Below, piece by piece: positions 49,478 through 61,855 of a stretch of 64,000 nucleotides of DNA. This DNA comes from Toxoplasma gondii ME49. Taxonomy: Eukaryota > Apicomplexa > Conoidasida > Eucoccidiorida > Sarcocystidae. The notes under the pieces were generated by a model. It saw nothing but the letters and a program-made list of their open reading frames with translations, had not been told where the DNA came from and did no database searches. The stretch lies in assembly GCF_000006565.2 (NCBI RefSeq), contig NC_031469.1, positions 757,245 to 821,244 of the forward strand, read 5' to 3'. The first letter of the stretch is position 1, and each line of letters begins with the position of its first letter. The translations under genes and the position numbers were made by a program.

Positions 49478-52400
49478 ATGAGTGGACGCAGGCGCGTGAA
49501 GAATGTCGCCTACGACGAAGATGAGTGGGGATTCAACGACGACGACTGGGATGAAGATGACGACGACTACGAACCGGAAGTCCCTGCTCGTCCTGCTGCT
49601 GCACTGAGGAAATCCACGTCTGCTGGAGCCTCCGGCCGGGTTCCTGCAATGAAAACGCCTTCGAGGCCGTCTGAGAAGAATGTGAAGAACGGAGCCGCTT
49701 CGACTCGATCTGGTGAGGAATCTAGCCGTGGCAAGCGATCCCAGGGACCCCAGCAGTCTGGGAACAGCGACTCCAAGTTCGTTAATTGTAAAAGCAGCGA
49801 GGCGTATCACACTCAGAACATATTTGCACCAAACGCAGAACCTTTAAGTGCCTCTTCCGGGACGGCGACTGCCAAGCCTCATGAACCGCGGAATGGCTCT
49901 GAAGGTCTCGATTCACCTGCTTCGCGCTCGGCGGCTGTACGGACACCCGGAAGACCCAAGCCGCTGACGCTGGTCGTCGTGGGCCATGTGGATGCGGGCA
50001 AGTCGACGCTCGTAGGCCAGTTGCTTCGTTCGACAGGCACAGTGGAAGAAAATGTCGTCCAGAAAATGAAAAAGCTAAGCGGAGAAGCTGGCAAAGGCTC
50101 CTTCTTCCTCGCGTGGCTCTGCGACGAAGGAGACGACGAGAGAGAGCGCGGGGTCACCGTCGATGTCAGCATCCGCGTTGTCGTCACTCCAAACACCGGG
50201 AGACGCCTCGCCCTCGTCGACGCTCCCGGCCACAGGGAATTCGTCTGCAACATGCTCGGAGGTACGGCGCTTCTGTCTGTCGACTCGAGGCACATCCCCA
50301 GGGAGCAACGGGGGATGTGCTGCACGACCGCAATGCCTAATAGCAAGGCGCCGATAAAATTATTTCACGATGCAATACCAAGGATATGCAAGGTGAAGCA
50401 AGACTTTTTCGGTTCAAGGGCATGAACTGCGTTCACCGTTGGCTGGCAAAAGCAAGGGGAGAGGAAATCGGAAAAAGGAACTTCCAGCTCTGCAGGTTTG
50501 TCTTTGGGTTCATAACCACACGGGGCTACTACTTCATTTTCCTCCACTCTTCAGAAGACAGTGCGCTTGCAACTTGTGAAGAAGTGAACTATGTGAAACG
50601 AGAACTACAATCTAGGGTTGAAACCATTTACCTTCTGCTATTCGTCAATGTAATAAGTACCCCTCTATACCGCAGCAAAGAATTCGTACTTTGGGGTGAG
50701 AATGTGTAAGGAGCGCTGAGTGAGGTTTCAAGAAATTCCAGGCTGTAACTGGGAGATTGCTCTGCACAGTATGAAATCCGTTGTGTTGTCAAGAAATTCG
50801 AACATCGACCGACGTCAGCGGACAGTCGAAAAACCGGATGTGGAGGACATACGAGACATCCCCCTATTGACGATTCCGGGTGGAGAAAGTGACTTGGGTA
50901 GTTCACTGCTGCTACCCATCCACACACACACACACACAATGCGTTGTGTCTACGTGAGTGTACACAACCTCGGCTGGCAGGGAGTCGGTGTTCTTTCTCG
51001 AAACGCTTCGGGAGACTGCGTTTCTAGTTCTCAGTTCACGAGAAGCCGCCCTGGAGACTAGGTAGCGGAGCATGAGAGTGCCGTCAAACTCCGCGTTCCT
51101 CGCTCCAAGACGAAAGGGTTTCGAGAGTGTCTCCGTTTTGTCAACTATGGATATACACTCGAGAGAGTTTTCTGCGTGTTGGTCATTCGCGACGTTGGCG
51201 GAGACTTGCGGTGACTGTCTGCAGGCGCAGTCCTGGCGGATGTAGCTCTCCTTGTTGTCGACACGGCGCGTTTCGAAGCGGGTTTCGACGGGCAGACGAA
51301 GGAACATCTTCTGATTGCGAGATGCCTGGGGATTCAACACTTCCTGGTGGCGTTGAACAAAATGGACGAGCTAGCTTGGAGCGAGGAGATGTACGCCAAG
51401 ACCGTCGAGCGGCTCCGCGCATACATGGTTGGCCTGGAGATGAACTGCGCTCCCGGCCAGATTTCGTTTGTGCCAATCTCTGCCTTTCGTGGAGTCAACG
51501 TTGTGAACGCAGACGCACTGGCGGCCATAGAGAAGGCGCGAGCAGAAGGCGCGGGAAAGAGAAAGCCGGATCCTCGAAGCGTCGCAGACGCTGAGGAACG
51601 AGAACGCCACATGCAGGCTCTAGCCAGCTGGTGGACAGGCCCAACTGTTCTGGAGGCAATCGAACACCTCGAGGTACGCTCTGAGCACATGCTCAGAAAT
51701 ATATATATATATATACATATACATATACATATATATATATATATGTGGGAAGCAACGGACAGAAGAGTATTCACGAGCTGAGCTTTTCTGGCTGCCGCTG
51801 TGAAGCTCCTGCTTTGTTCATAGCGCTGCTCTCGCTCCTCAGACATAGAAACCTCAGTAATGCATAGCCTTCAGAGATGGCGCAAAACAGAGGGCCAGCA
51901 CCATATATAAATGAACATATCTCATGCATTTGTTCGTGTATGTTCAAGCACGTCAGAGGTTCTCCATATCTGCGTAGATAGGAAGTGCACATACGTCAGC
52001 ACAAGGCGTGGTGTAGCTAGCTAAGAAAGTCCGTAGCCCTTCAGAGGAAGGACTTTGCCGATTATGGCAACAGTGCGAGCAGTGGTGTTTCTCCGTTGTT
52101 GAGGAAGATAAGACACGATCCGTGAAAATGTTAATATCGGTGGGCATCAGAAAATGATCCGTGACGAACCCTGCCGGGATTTGTCTGTCGAGAAGTCCTC
52201 TCGTGGAGCCCCTTTTGTGCCCGTAGCCACCAATCGTCTAGGACAGTGAGATTCCGTGAATTCTTTAGAGGATCTGCTTTGCCTTTCTTTTCTAAGTTGT
52301 AGCCGTCGATCCTGCATGTATTCCGTAGAGGATCTGCCTTGCTTTTCTTATGCGTTGTGGACCTCGATCGGGCGGGCGTTCTGTATGTGATCTGCGTTTC

Positions 52401-53176
52401 GTTTCTTTCTGCAACAAACTATATCATCTCAAATACTCTTCCGACATTCGTGTGCTTTGCGTGCACTGCAGATACGTTCACGCAGCGATCAGCAGAAGCT
52501 GTTGTCAGAGCCTTTCGCAGCGTGCGTGGCGGACGCATGGTCGCCTTCGGCCTCTTCCGTCGACGTCCATCTTTCCTTCAAAGTTGTCCAAGGGGTCTTG
52601 CGCGTTGGAGACACTGTGGTGGGCCTCCCGGGAGAGACGCCCATGGTGTGCCGGTCGCTAGTGTCTTTCGGCGAGACGCGAGAGAGTTGCGAGAGCGGAG
52701 ACATCGTGGAGAAGGGTGTCTTCTCACCCGGCAGTCACGGCAGTCACGCGGTGATCGACGTGAGTGTAGGAAGCGTTTTGTGTGCTCGATCCCACCTTCT
52801 CCCCGTCACCACAGTCTGCCGGTGCCGGCTGATGGTGTTCGGTACAGACCTTCCGCTGGTGCAGGGCAGGCAGTTCGTTGCCCACATTCACACGTTTACC
52901 GGCGCATGCACAATCCGGAAAATCGTGGGCGTGATCAACAAAAAGACTGGCAAGTTACAGGGAGCATCGGGAGAGAAAAGGGCCGCTTGCGCCGCGCTCG
53001 GACGCGGGATGGTGGGTCTCGTCGAAATTGCCACGGCGACCAGCGTGGCCGTGCAGGTGAAGTCGACAGCCGGGAATCAAGACGGCAAGGACGCTCCGAC
53101 GTCCGTCCTCTCTCATATTATTATAAGGGACAGAGGGAAAACCGTCGCGGCCGGGGTAATTGTCGCAACTGCGTAG
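49478..53176 (+). CDS. HBS1: HBS1, translational GTPase of ribosome rescue
   Basis: HBS1 works with Dom34/Pelota: it loads Pelota into the A site of stalled ribosomes, and GTP hydrolysis leads to subunit splitting in no-go and non-stop mRNA decay. Exons: 49478-50261, 51225-51673, 52472-53176; frame is kept, giving 645 residues. The start context is GCAAAATGAG. The N-terminus is short and acidic (NVAYDEDEWGFNDDDWDEDD), typical of HBS1 rather than eRF3 or EF-1 alpha, followed by a disordered linker to about 160. GTPase motifs: G1 GHVDAGKS (169-176), switch ERERGVT, G3 DAPGH (248-252), G4 NKMD (306-309) and SAF as G5. Domains II and III follow; the end, HIIIRDRGKTVAAGVIV, is the usual last strand of this family. 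An EF-1 alpha paralogue is unlikely given the acidic N-terminus and divergent domain III. Two exon-flanking introns carry simple repeats. Confidence 0.93.
50921..50938. repeat. (CA)n microsatellite in HBS1 intron 1
   Basis: About nine CA units within the first intron of HBS1. Confidence 0.85.
51699..51744. repeat. AT-rich microsatellite in HBS1 intron 2
   Basis: A run of AT units interrupted three times by AC, starting 25 bases after the exon 2 end. It is palindromic and could form hairpins in RNA close to the splice donor. Confidence 0.9.
52261..52380. repeat. 60-bp degenerate tandem duplication in HBS1 intron 2
   Basis: Positions 52261-52320 and 52321-52380 align without gaps for most of their length, sharing the core TAGAGGATCTGC, then TTGC and TTTCTT, and later GTTGT and TCGATC. 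The second copy lies about 90 bases before the exon 3 acceptor. Confidence 0.7.
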
Positions 53177-56100
53177 TTCGTCTCGGTGGAACGGTGCTCA
53201 GATTCTAACGGTTTCACTGGTATGCCCTGCCATCCATGAGCACACAACACTGCAGCCTGTGCAGATCCACGGCCAAAGGCACTGGTTCCGTTGTGAGCTG
53301 TTGAAAGCACTTTTTCCTCCGGAGGTTCTGATGACCGCCGTCTTACTGGGCTGAGACTTTGATCAAGTCATTGATGCTCCGCCCGGAAAGCAACTGGCGA
53401 CAAGCCGGCGCTGGAGAACAAATACAGTTGTTGGAAACACCCGACTCTGTGGTGCGAAGGTCGCCAACCACGGTGCATGCACATGTGGTCGCGATCCCTC
53501 TGGCGTTTTCCTTGCAGCGCCGTCCGCCGGTTTGGAGTGGAGATTCGTGTTTTACACAGTGTGGCAGGGATACGTGTCTGTCTACCATGGCACCCGTGGT
53601 TCATATGCGGGGACCACAAGTCCCGCGAAGGTTTCGAGCAGCCCCTTGTAAAGCTGATTTGCAGCCATGGAAGGTATCTTCTTGCCTGAGCCAAAGTGGC
53701 GGTTGCGGCGCATTCCAGTTGAAAAAGTGATACGGAAACCGAGTTGTTTCGAGACTCGTTCTCGAACGAAACCGAAGTTTTTTCGGGAAGGGTTCACATC
53801 TCGGTGACCAGTGCACAAGAATTACTCGGTGCTAACTACAGGCGACCAGACGATTCCGGCATAGTAATAGGCTTTTCGTAGTGAGACGCGTTCACAGCAT
53901 GCAAAAGAACGTCTTAGGGACACGGTTGAATTTTCGACCAAATAGTGGCTCATCCAGACTGCATGGCCTCGCATGTTCGGGCAGCGCCGAGTAGAGCATT
54001 CTCCAGGGTTAAACGTTTTCTTCGGAGTTCGCTCGATTATACTGCTACAATAGTTCCTTAGTAACGGGGCGTCATATCGTCTCTTCATGAGTTCCGCAGT
54101 GGCGTGAGACCAGCGCGTGATGGGGAATCCAGGTGGTTCCAAACAGGCGACGGGTGGAATGTTTTCAGGGGCGTGCGGAACTATGGGTTCGAATAAAAAG
54201 TCTACAGCCAATATGTGGCACACGGGAATGCTTCAGCGCAAGACAACTGACTAAACTACAGACGGAGATCTATACTACACACGCATGGAAAGGTTTTTAC
54301 AACAAACGCTGCATGAGATGACATAGGTGAGGCATGGAAAACATGCGGTGCCTCGTTTGTGATTGACCCGGACAGGCAATGATGCATTCCCTCCTCGACG
54401 GATTGACAGCAATTTCTCATCCACTGGAAGGAACAGCCGCCACAACCAGTCATGGTTCTGTAGCTGTTCATGGCTTGAATGAGTTCGTAAAGCTCTCAAG
54501 GGTGCCGCGATCGGAACGCGGGACTATCTTATACAGGGGCTGTGATGCTACTTGACGGTACCGCCCTTGCGGACTCCCGTTTGCTTCAACGGGGTGCACG
54601 ACGTCAGTCCAAGGTCGATTAGTTTCCAGTCTGAGGAAAAGAAGACAGACAGCTTAGCACAACTTTTAGATACTGTGAATCGTCGCACCTGTCCTGTAAT
54701 CACTCCTGCCTCCAACTGGTATTTCGGAGCGCTGATGGCAAGTCAGTGACTTCATGAACGGTTGCCTCCGCTCCACCCAGAAATGTAAAGGGTCCCTACG
54801 CAAGCTCATGTTCTGCCCACAAGCCTGCCCTCTGAATAGCACGGAGCCTTACGGCCTGGTCACAGATAGAAAAACACCAGAATCTTCATTTGCTCATTCA
54901 ACATGTAGTGAGCACAAAAGCAATGGCCGACTACCGTGGCGATCACTGCCGCTGAAGGGCAACACAGATCTCTTTCTGCTGAGAGGTTCAGGGTCCACGA
55001 GCGGCCGTGACAAAGGACCTACATTCTGACGCAACAGACAGACAAATTTTGACAACAAAAGAAGGTAAAAGCCTACTTGTTTGCGGAAAACGTGGGGAAA
55101 CTGCCTGCCAGTTAGTGCGTAATCGGTAGCTTTTTATGACACGTACGTACTGCGAACATCGAGAAAAATTCAACGACTTCGCGTCTGAAAAGAACGGGCG
55201 AAACACGGAAGCGAAACCAGTAACAGCCATGCCGCAGAAGAACAAATGTCACGCCACACACACAGCTACGATGTGCAAGAAATCAAAAAAGGCAGTGGCA
55301 AGCCACAGGAATGCGTCTCTCAATAGAAAGACGCGAAATGAGTATCTGCAGCTTCCGTACTTGCTGTGAAATTGTCGTAAAGATGAGTTGAAGGCTGCAG
55401 TCACTATGTATTTGGCAGGGGCACTACATGGGAAGCGATCTTTCATGCTCGAACCTGTTTTCCCAAGAACGTTTACTTTTCTCGTTCAACTTAACCCGTT
55501 CTATCTACTTGAAAAAGAGACCTTTGCACGTACAAGCTGGCGTATGAGGGGGACACACACACACACCCAGATCGACAAGCAGAATGAACCGGCTGGAGAG
55601 TCTGAAGGGATCCAAACTGTTGCTGTTACGCCACCGTGCAATCTGCTTGTCAGTCCCCTCGCGATATGGTCTAAATCAGGTTCCGGGGCAACAAAGCGTA
55701 CCATCTTTTAGCCAAAGACATGACAGGTAGCCAGAGTCCAGTGTGAGTTCCGATTTCAAAGTCCTTCGGAAGTGACGTCAGCCGCCTGCAGCTGGTCCGC
55801 TGCATTAGTCGATATACACTGGTGGCATCTATTTGCTCCTTCTGCGACTATCGACTTGAGTGAGGCAGTCGTCGACCCATGGGTTCTCCCAAAAAACCGC
55901 AACCTGCAACCTCATCTCCAGAACGTTGGAGTTGCACAATCTTTGTTTCCCCCAGTCGACGACTTCTTACCGACTGGGAACAGCAGTTCGAGACACTCGA
56001 GATCGTAAACACAATTATCAAGCCGCAGTCAACAGCAGTGGCTTTCTCTATATTCGTGTCTTCTTTAGACAGTCACACTTCACTGCTTCCCCCCGGGTCG

Positions 56101-57468
56101 CTGCCACCCTTACCTCCCGTATCACAAGCAGCAATCCTAAGACAGAACAAAACCTACCAACTGCAATGCAGTTGCATGCAGAATCACCCATTCGTGTAAA
56201 TGAGAACAGGTACCACTTCTTTTGAATGTACCAACACTTCCCCTTGCTCAAGGCACTGTGGCGTTCGCCGCATGCGCAAAGTGAAACAAGCATCGGAGAC
56301 GACATCGTGTTTTTCTGTGTGAAGCCCTGGCGCGTTTCATTGCTTACTAGCTGGAGGAGCATTTGCACAGAGACACACACGCTTTACGCAGTGGGCGTTA
56401 AGTGATCTCCCGAGCATTTTGAAAGCACGAACCTGAAACAGAATCGCACATCTGCAACAACTCCAACCTGCCTTCGATGGAACCAGACACTATGCTGGGT
56501 GCTGGGAGTTCCACCATTCAGCCTTACAGTCTGCAGCAACGCGCCACACCAGATTTCAGGACGTTTTCTGCCTACCGAAGAAGGGAATTACATGAGCGTT
56601 GCGAAAAGCACCTGAAAATCAACGAGGTTCCCAGACCACGTCGTTGAGACTCACGATCTGCGACAAAATTGGATCGGAGAGAATGTTTGCGGTTTAGGGA
56701 CTCTCTCAGAGACCCACACACATCAAAATCACAGTATATTCTTTTTGACTGGTACAATGTGAACGAAACGAGCAGTAGGGTAGCTCATCAACGCGTGCTA
56801 AAATGTGCGCTTACGACCTGTGCGAAGAACGATGGATGCAAACCCACAAGACAAATTCCTAGACTTATTCTGGCTTACATACTACCGTTTGGACGTTGCG
56901 ACGCATAGTAATTCCTTCGAAAGGACCGCTGGGCTTGGAGCAGCGGCCCCCAGTAGAGATTAAAGACAGATAAGAATCCAACGTGCCAGAAGCCCAGTTC
57001 TGTGAATACCAGAAATCATATTTTTGCTGATTATTCGTGAGGCCCCTGTGGGGCTTCCGCGGCGTCACAGGTATACAGGCCAAAGCGTACTTCCTGGATT
57101 TTGTTTTACACGCAGGTGGTTGCATGACAATTCACCTGCTGCCACAGCGACGTCAGAGAGTACGGCAGCTGTAGGCAGACTATTTCGATGCTCACTTCCT
57201 GAAGAAACAAAGCAATGGCAGGGGAGACAACCATACCCGTGAAGAAATTGGTAAGACATTTCTTTCTCTAACCAAAGCACACTCCATGCATCGAGCTTCA
57301 AAGATAAATGCGACGCAGCATAGATAAGAGGACTTGACCTTACCAACTACAAACGGAGCAACAAGACACAACCACCCATAAATGAACTCGTTCCACGGGA
57401 GAAACTCGATTCCCGTACGAACAACTCAGGGATACGCCCCCCCTCTTGTGGTAAGACGCCAAGCATTC
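53177..57468. other. Region downstream of HBS1 without recognised genes
   Basis: This holds the 3' untranslated region of HBS1 and then about 4 kb in which only short open frames occur. A short (AC)n run is near 55553-55566. Nothing was recognised. Confidence 0.5.
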
Positions 57469-60400
57469 CTAGAGCGAATTCTGCATGCGAGCACGCATCC
57501 ACGAAGATGACTCATCTCTGGACGGCAAGTGTAGAAGCAAGTAGCGTTTCTGGAGGAACATGATGTCATTGCGCAAATCAAAGCCGTACTTCCTGGGTAT
57601 AAAGAAGCGGATACCATCGACTGAGGCCCATAACTGCTCGTGGGCGAGCTGGTGATTTCCCCAGGGTCTTTGTGGATCGGGAGCCCTGCCGCTGGATGCT
57701 CTTGAGCCTTCAAACAACGTTGCTAACCAGTAGATATAAAACTTCCCCCTACTGCTGCGTGGGTGAATTGACAGCAGTCCCTTCTTCTACAGGCTAGCCT
57801 TCTCCTCCCAGTCTTCATGACACGTGGCAACTGCAATTCCTTCAGTGTTTCGATGAACGCAGTTCACCATAGGCGATATAGCGTTATCTCCTACCGCCTG
57901 GGAGAAGCAATTGCGGCGGCAGGGGTAGAATACGAGAATGAAGGAGGGACTCCGTGCTAGCATACAGCGGGGCAGAGCTTGTGAAGAAATTTACTGTCCT
58001 ATGCAAAACCACTCACAATTCGGGAAAGCCGTCCGCTTCCACGTTCCGTGTTCTATGCCTAACACCTTGCAGGACTCCGCCGACGTCTACCGAACGAAAG
58101 GTCAGTGCAGACTCCGCTGGGGGCTTCATACCGCTGGAAGTGAGGCAAAAAACTGCATGTTAGGTAGCGCCGAACACGGCCGTAGTAAAGTGGACAACCT
58201 GGCGCTTCCTTAATCAGTATATCGTTTACAGCTCTGGTCCACTATACAAAACGCGTCAAAAAACAAAAAATACCTCCCGACGTCACAGCAGCATATTCAC
58301 AAAAGAGAAACTGTGTTTTGTGTTTCCGATGTGTACTTGCATGGCGGTCATGGCAGTTTTCTCTGACGCCCGTGTAGAAGTTGCGTGCATCCGAGTGGAT
58401 AAACTCTAATTTCTTCGAGAGAAAATGTTCGTGATTCTGCCGCTTACCTCTGTCACCTGACGAGAGCGTGGATACGCACATGGACAACACAACTTCTCCT
58501 GGTACTTTAATGACTAATAACACTGTTGGTCCCTTGACATTGCCGACGACAAATCGGTGGCAGCACGCGCGCGCAACGCTGAACGCAACGGACACCATCG
58601 AACTCCTAGGCGATCCTGCTACCAGGGGCTGCGCTGACAGCATAACTGGCCCGCTCAGCACCGGCAGTTTCCTATCGTACCGGCTGCACAGAAGAATGTT
58701 CAAACAGGCTCACAGTGCAGGCATCAGCGGTACGCAGACGCCTAACACATTCACAGGCGACCTTTTGGTTTGAAGCTGTCGCCGGTCTCGCCACGGGTGA
58801 CAAGAGCAACACCCAGCTCGAATTGCACGACTACGTGTTGACTTCGGGTACTTGGAGATTATACCAACGGTGAGAGGGGAATTGTGTGTTTCAGAGAAGG
58901 CGGACGCTTAGCCGAAAAGTTAGCGTCGTCGCCGGACGAGACCGATTCGCCCGTACTGCCACTGTCGCACACACTAAAGGTCGCTAGAGGAGTCTGAGGG
59001 AGAGCGTACCAACTGTGCAAAGGGAGGGGAAAGCAGCACGCGGCATAACCATAGTACTGATCACACTCGCATTTTTAAGGTTCGAGTCGACACTGCATTG
59101 TGCTACTGCATTGAAGAATACTGCGAATTCAAGAGCAACGAAAAAGAGCATTTCTTGATGTCTTGTGAGTGAAACTCACCTCCTGGGTGGTTTAAGCATT
59201 GAGCGGTCGTAGTCAGAGCGAAGTCACAAGAGCGACCACCAGAGTCGTGTCACAAAACGCTGGCATCCAAACAACTTACCCTTCCGCCAACAAGCTGCCG
59301 TATCATGGTGTACGCCTCCCATGCAGACACTGGAGAAACACTCCAGTCTTCAGTGTCCAGATGTGTCCAAGTAAAGATGACCAGATGATCGTTGAGCTGT
59401 CACCATTGCATTTGTACTTTGGAACATCTGGAGTCGTGACACAGTGGTTGGTAGGCCCTCTGACCTCCACAATGTATACGCTTTACACTTTTTATTGCGA
59501 CATCAGCAGCCCGGAACCGGTGCTTGTTCCCTCCTAACTGTGCACATGGCCACAGATACAGCAGTCAGTTAATGCCACAACAGTGATTCAAAGGAGCTAC
59601 CAGGAGGCGAAGACGTGCACGTCGCGAGCGTCCTTACGAACTAAGGCGTGGTTTTTGGTTTCAGAGACGGCGGTACAACGACGTTTGTCGCAATCAGCCT
59701 TTAGTCAAACACTGGTTCCGCAGAAATAAACTGCTTTTGCAAAAACAATCTACATCGCTACCCGAAGCTGGGTTTCTGCAGCAGATCGAAAACCTTGCTA
59801 AAACAAGTCGCTAGGGGAGAGTAACGAAAGAGACTCACTTTCTGAAGCGTGTTTAGGTTCGTGGCCGACATCCGGGTTACAGACTATCCCACAGTCCGAT
59901 GAAATGAAGCAAAACACAGCTACACAAGGCGCACGAGCGCTGAAGAAAGCGTCACGCACCGTAATATGCACACGAGTTGCCTGGCATCTGTCAGGCGCAC
60001 AAAGCAACTGGGTCAAGAAACGCAAACCTACTCCCTGATGTGCAACCAAGAACGCAGCAAAATCTTACCATCATGAGACGCTAACCTCTTTCAGGCGTCC
60101 ATGCATCATCACTCGGTAGACAATACTGGAAATCTATCTGAATCGAATCGAGCACGTCGTGTTCTACGAAGCAGACCAACTCGCAACATCATCCTGGTTT
60201 TGGCTGCAAAGGCTTTTGAATTCACATGCGTCAATCACGTCACCTACGCCCTGGAAAGGAATTCAAGGGAAGGTTTCAAACCAGGATCAGGAGCGGGATC
60301 AAAACCGCTACGTTACCCACACCATATTTCGAACAATGATCGCAATCTAGGTAGGGTGCGCTCCTGCCACCCGAGGACACATTGCTGCCAAAAATATGGA

Positions 60401-61855
60401 AGCAGCCCGCAGGACGGCTGCGTGGAAGCAATCTTACAGCCCTTTACGGCGCTGCCCGATTCTTCACATTGGAAAAATGGTCTTTTGTATTCAGGCGGCT
60501 CGAAGAAAACACAAACTCGTTGCCAGCAATATTGCAATCGCAGAAGGCGTGCACGAAGCAACAAGCAACATTTCGAGATGGAACACTTGTACCCTTTTCA
60601 TTCTCTTCACGATCTTTTCCCAAACACTGTATGCACAAGGACTGCGCCAGTCGCTGAAGTGGAGAGACATAGTCCCCTGGCACTCACGACGTGAACACTG
60701 TTACATGAAACCAGTGGCCTTTGTTCCAGCTCTTTGTGGGTCTAAACGTTTCCTCACGAGCCAAGTAAGACATCAGATTCTCAGTCTCTCGCCTAATTCT
60801 TAAAGCGAAAACACAGATCTTACCTTCTGAGACAGAAATGAGAAATGGACTCTAAGAGACTAATAATGCCCGCGTGGATCACAATCCGACAAACATTCAC
60901 TTGGTGGCGCAGGAAACGAAAGCATTTGAAGTGTCTCTCGTCTTCCACAAGTCACATGTGTGTCATGGTTCTTTTTCAAGCTCGAATTCGTCGGACAGCA
61001 TACCAAGGCGATGGTAGCCAAAACGGGAACTGCTTCTAGGATGCCTGACGCCGGACATGTTGGACTCTGAACGGGCAGCACTGCTTGTTCCTAAGCCTAC
61101 CTTCTGGAGGAAGGAGACCCCACAACCATTGATGTCAAATACAATGCAATGGAAAGCAACAGAATTGCTTGCAAGCGAAGGACGGACCGTTGACGAAGGG
61201 CTACAACAGAGCCGAAGCCCCTGTTGATTGCCGGCAAAACCGTGGCTACTTTCTCGCAGAGACCCTAGACCACGATGTTTCTACGGGGCTCAACAGTCAG
61301 GGCATTGTACCGCTCGCTAAAGCAGTGTCCTCGGCCTCTATATTTTGCAGAAGAAAGCTGGGCGAAGAGCGCACGCGTACCACCTGTGAGTCACAGACGT
61401 TTTTACCATCACAGTACACAGCAACAACGTAGTTCATATGCCTTTTCGATGCTCCCTGTTTCCAAAGAAAGACAGATGCGCCCCTATCCGCATGCACAAG
61501 GCCACCAGAGTTTGCTCAGTCAGGTCGTTGACACCCAGATTATAGCCTTAAAGGAGGAGCAACGCACACAGTGATGTGTTGACTTGAAGGTGTAGGCGGC
61601 TCTTCTTGTCAAAAAACTTCAGACTGCCATATTCTTGCACCGGTTCAGTTTTCGAAATACGCACGCTAAAGAGCTGCACGTCTCCATTTTCGAAAACTTA
61701 CAAGCTGTGAACAGGACGCGAGGAGAGAAAACGTCCGTGACAAGATGTCTGCCAGCACCCAGAACTGTGTTTGATACGGAAGCCGATGAGTCGCTACCTG
61801 CTTCCATCAGGGATTCGCGTTCCAGAAACACATTGACCCATCTTGTGCATTCAGC
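57469..61855 (-). CDS. Candidate multi-exon minus-strand gene, unrecognised
   Basis: Several GC-richer pieces on the minus strand have both splice sites and an open frame. 61855-61702: acceptor gcgtccag, donor GTAAGT, 51 codons (phase 0 in, 1 out). 60007-59839: acceptor ttgacccag, donor GTGAGT, 56 codons (0 in, 1 out), Cys-rich (e.g. VRDAFFSARAPCVAVFCFIS). 58683-58448: acceptor ttctgtgcag, donor GTAAGC, 78 codons (2 in, 1 out), with GNVKGPTVLLVIKVPGEVVL. A piece near 58418-58330 (EFIHSDARNFYTGVRENC) and one near 58151-58016 (SVDVGGVLQGVRHRTRNVEA), each next to donor-like sites, follow. 57717-57469 reads to a stop and contains DGIRFFIPRKYGFDLRNDIM. Valine/cysteine-rich beta-strand character would suit a secreted or luminal protein, but I name no family. 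I could not chain all phases, and exons are surely missing. Confidence 0.33.

Noticed and set aside
48967..49524. 185-codon plus-strand frame overlapping the HBS1 start
   Set aside because: It is in a different frame from HBS1, ends just inside it, and lies in the pyrimidine-rich leader.
59060..59100. GGTTCGAGTC, resembling the T-loop of a tRNA
   Set aside because: The flanking bases do not pair as a T stem and no D or anticodon arm is found upstream.
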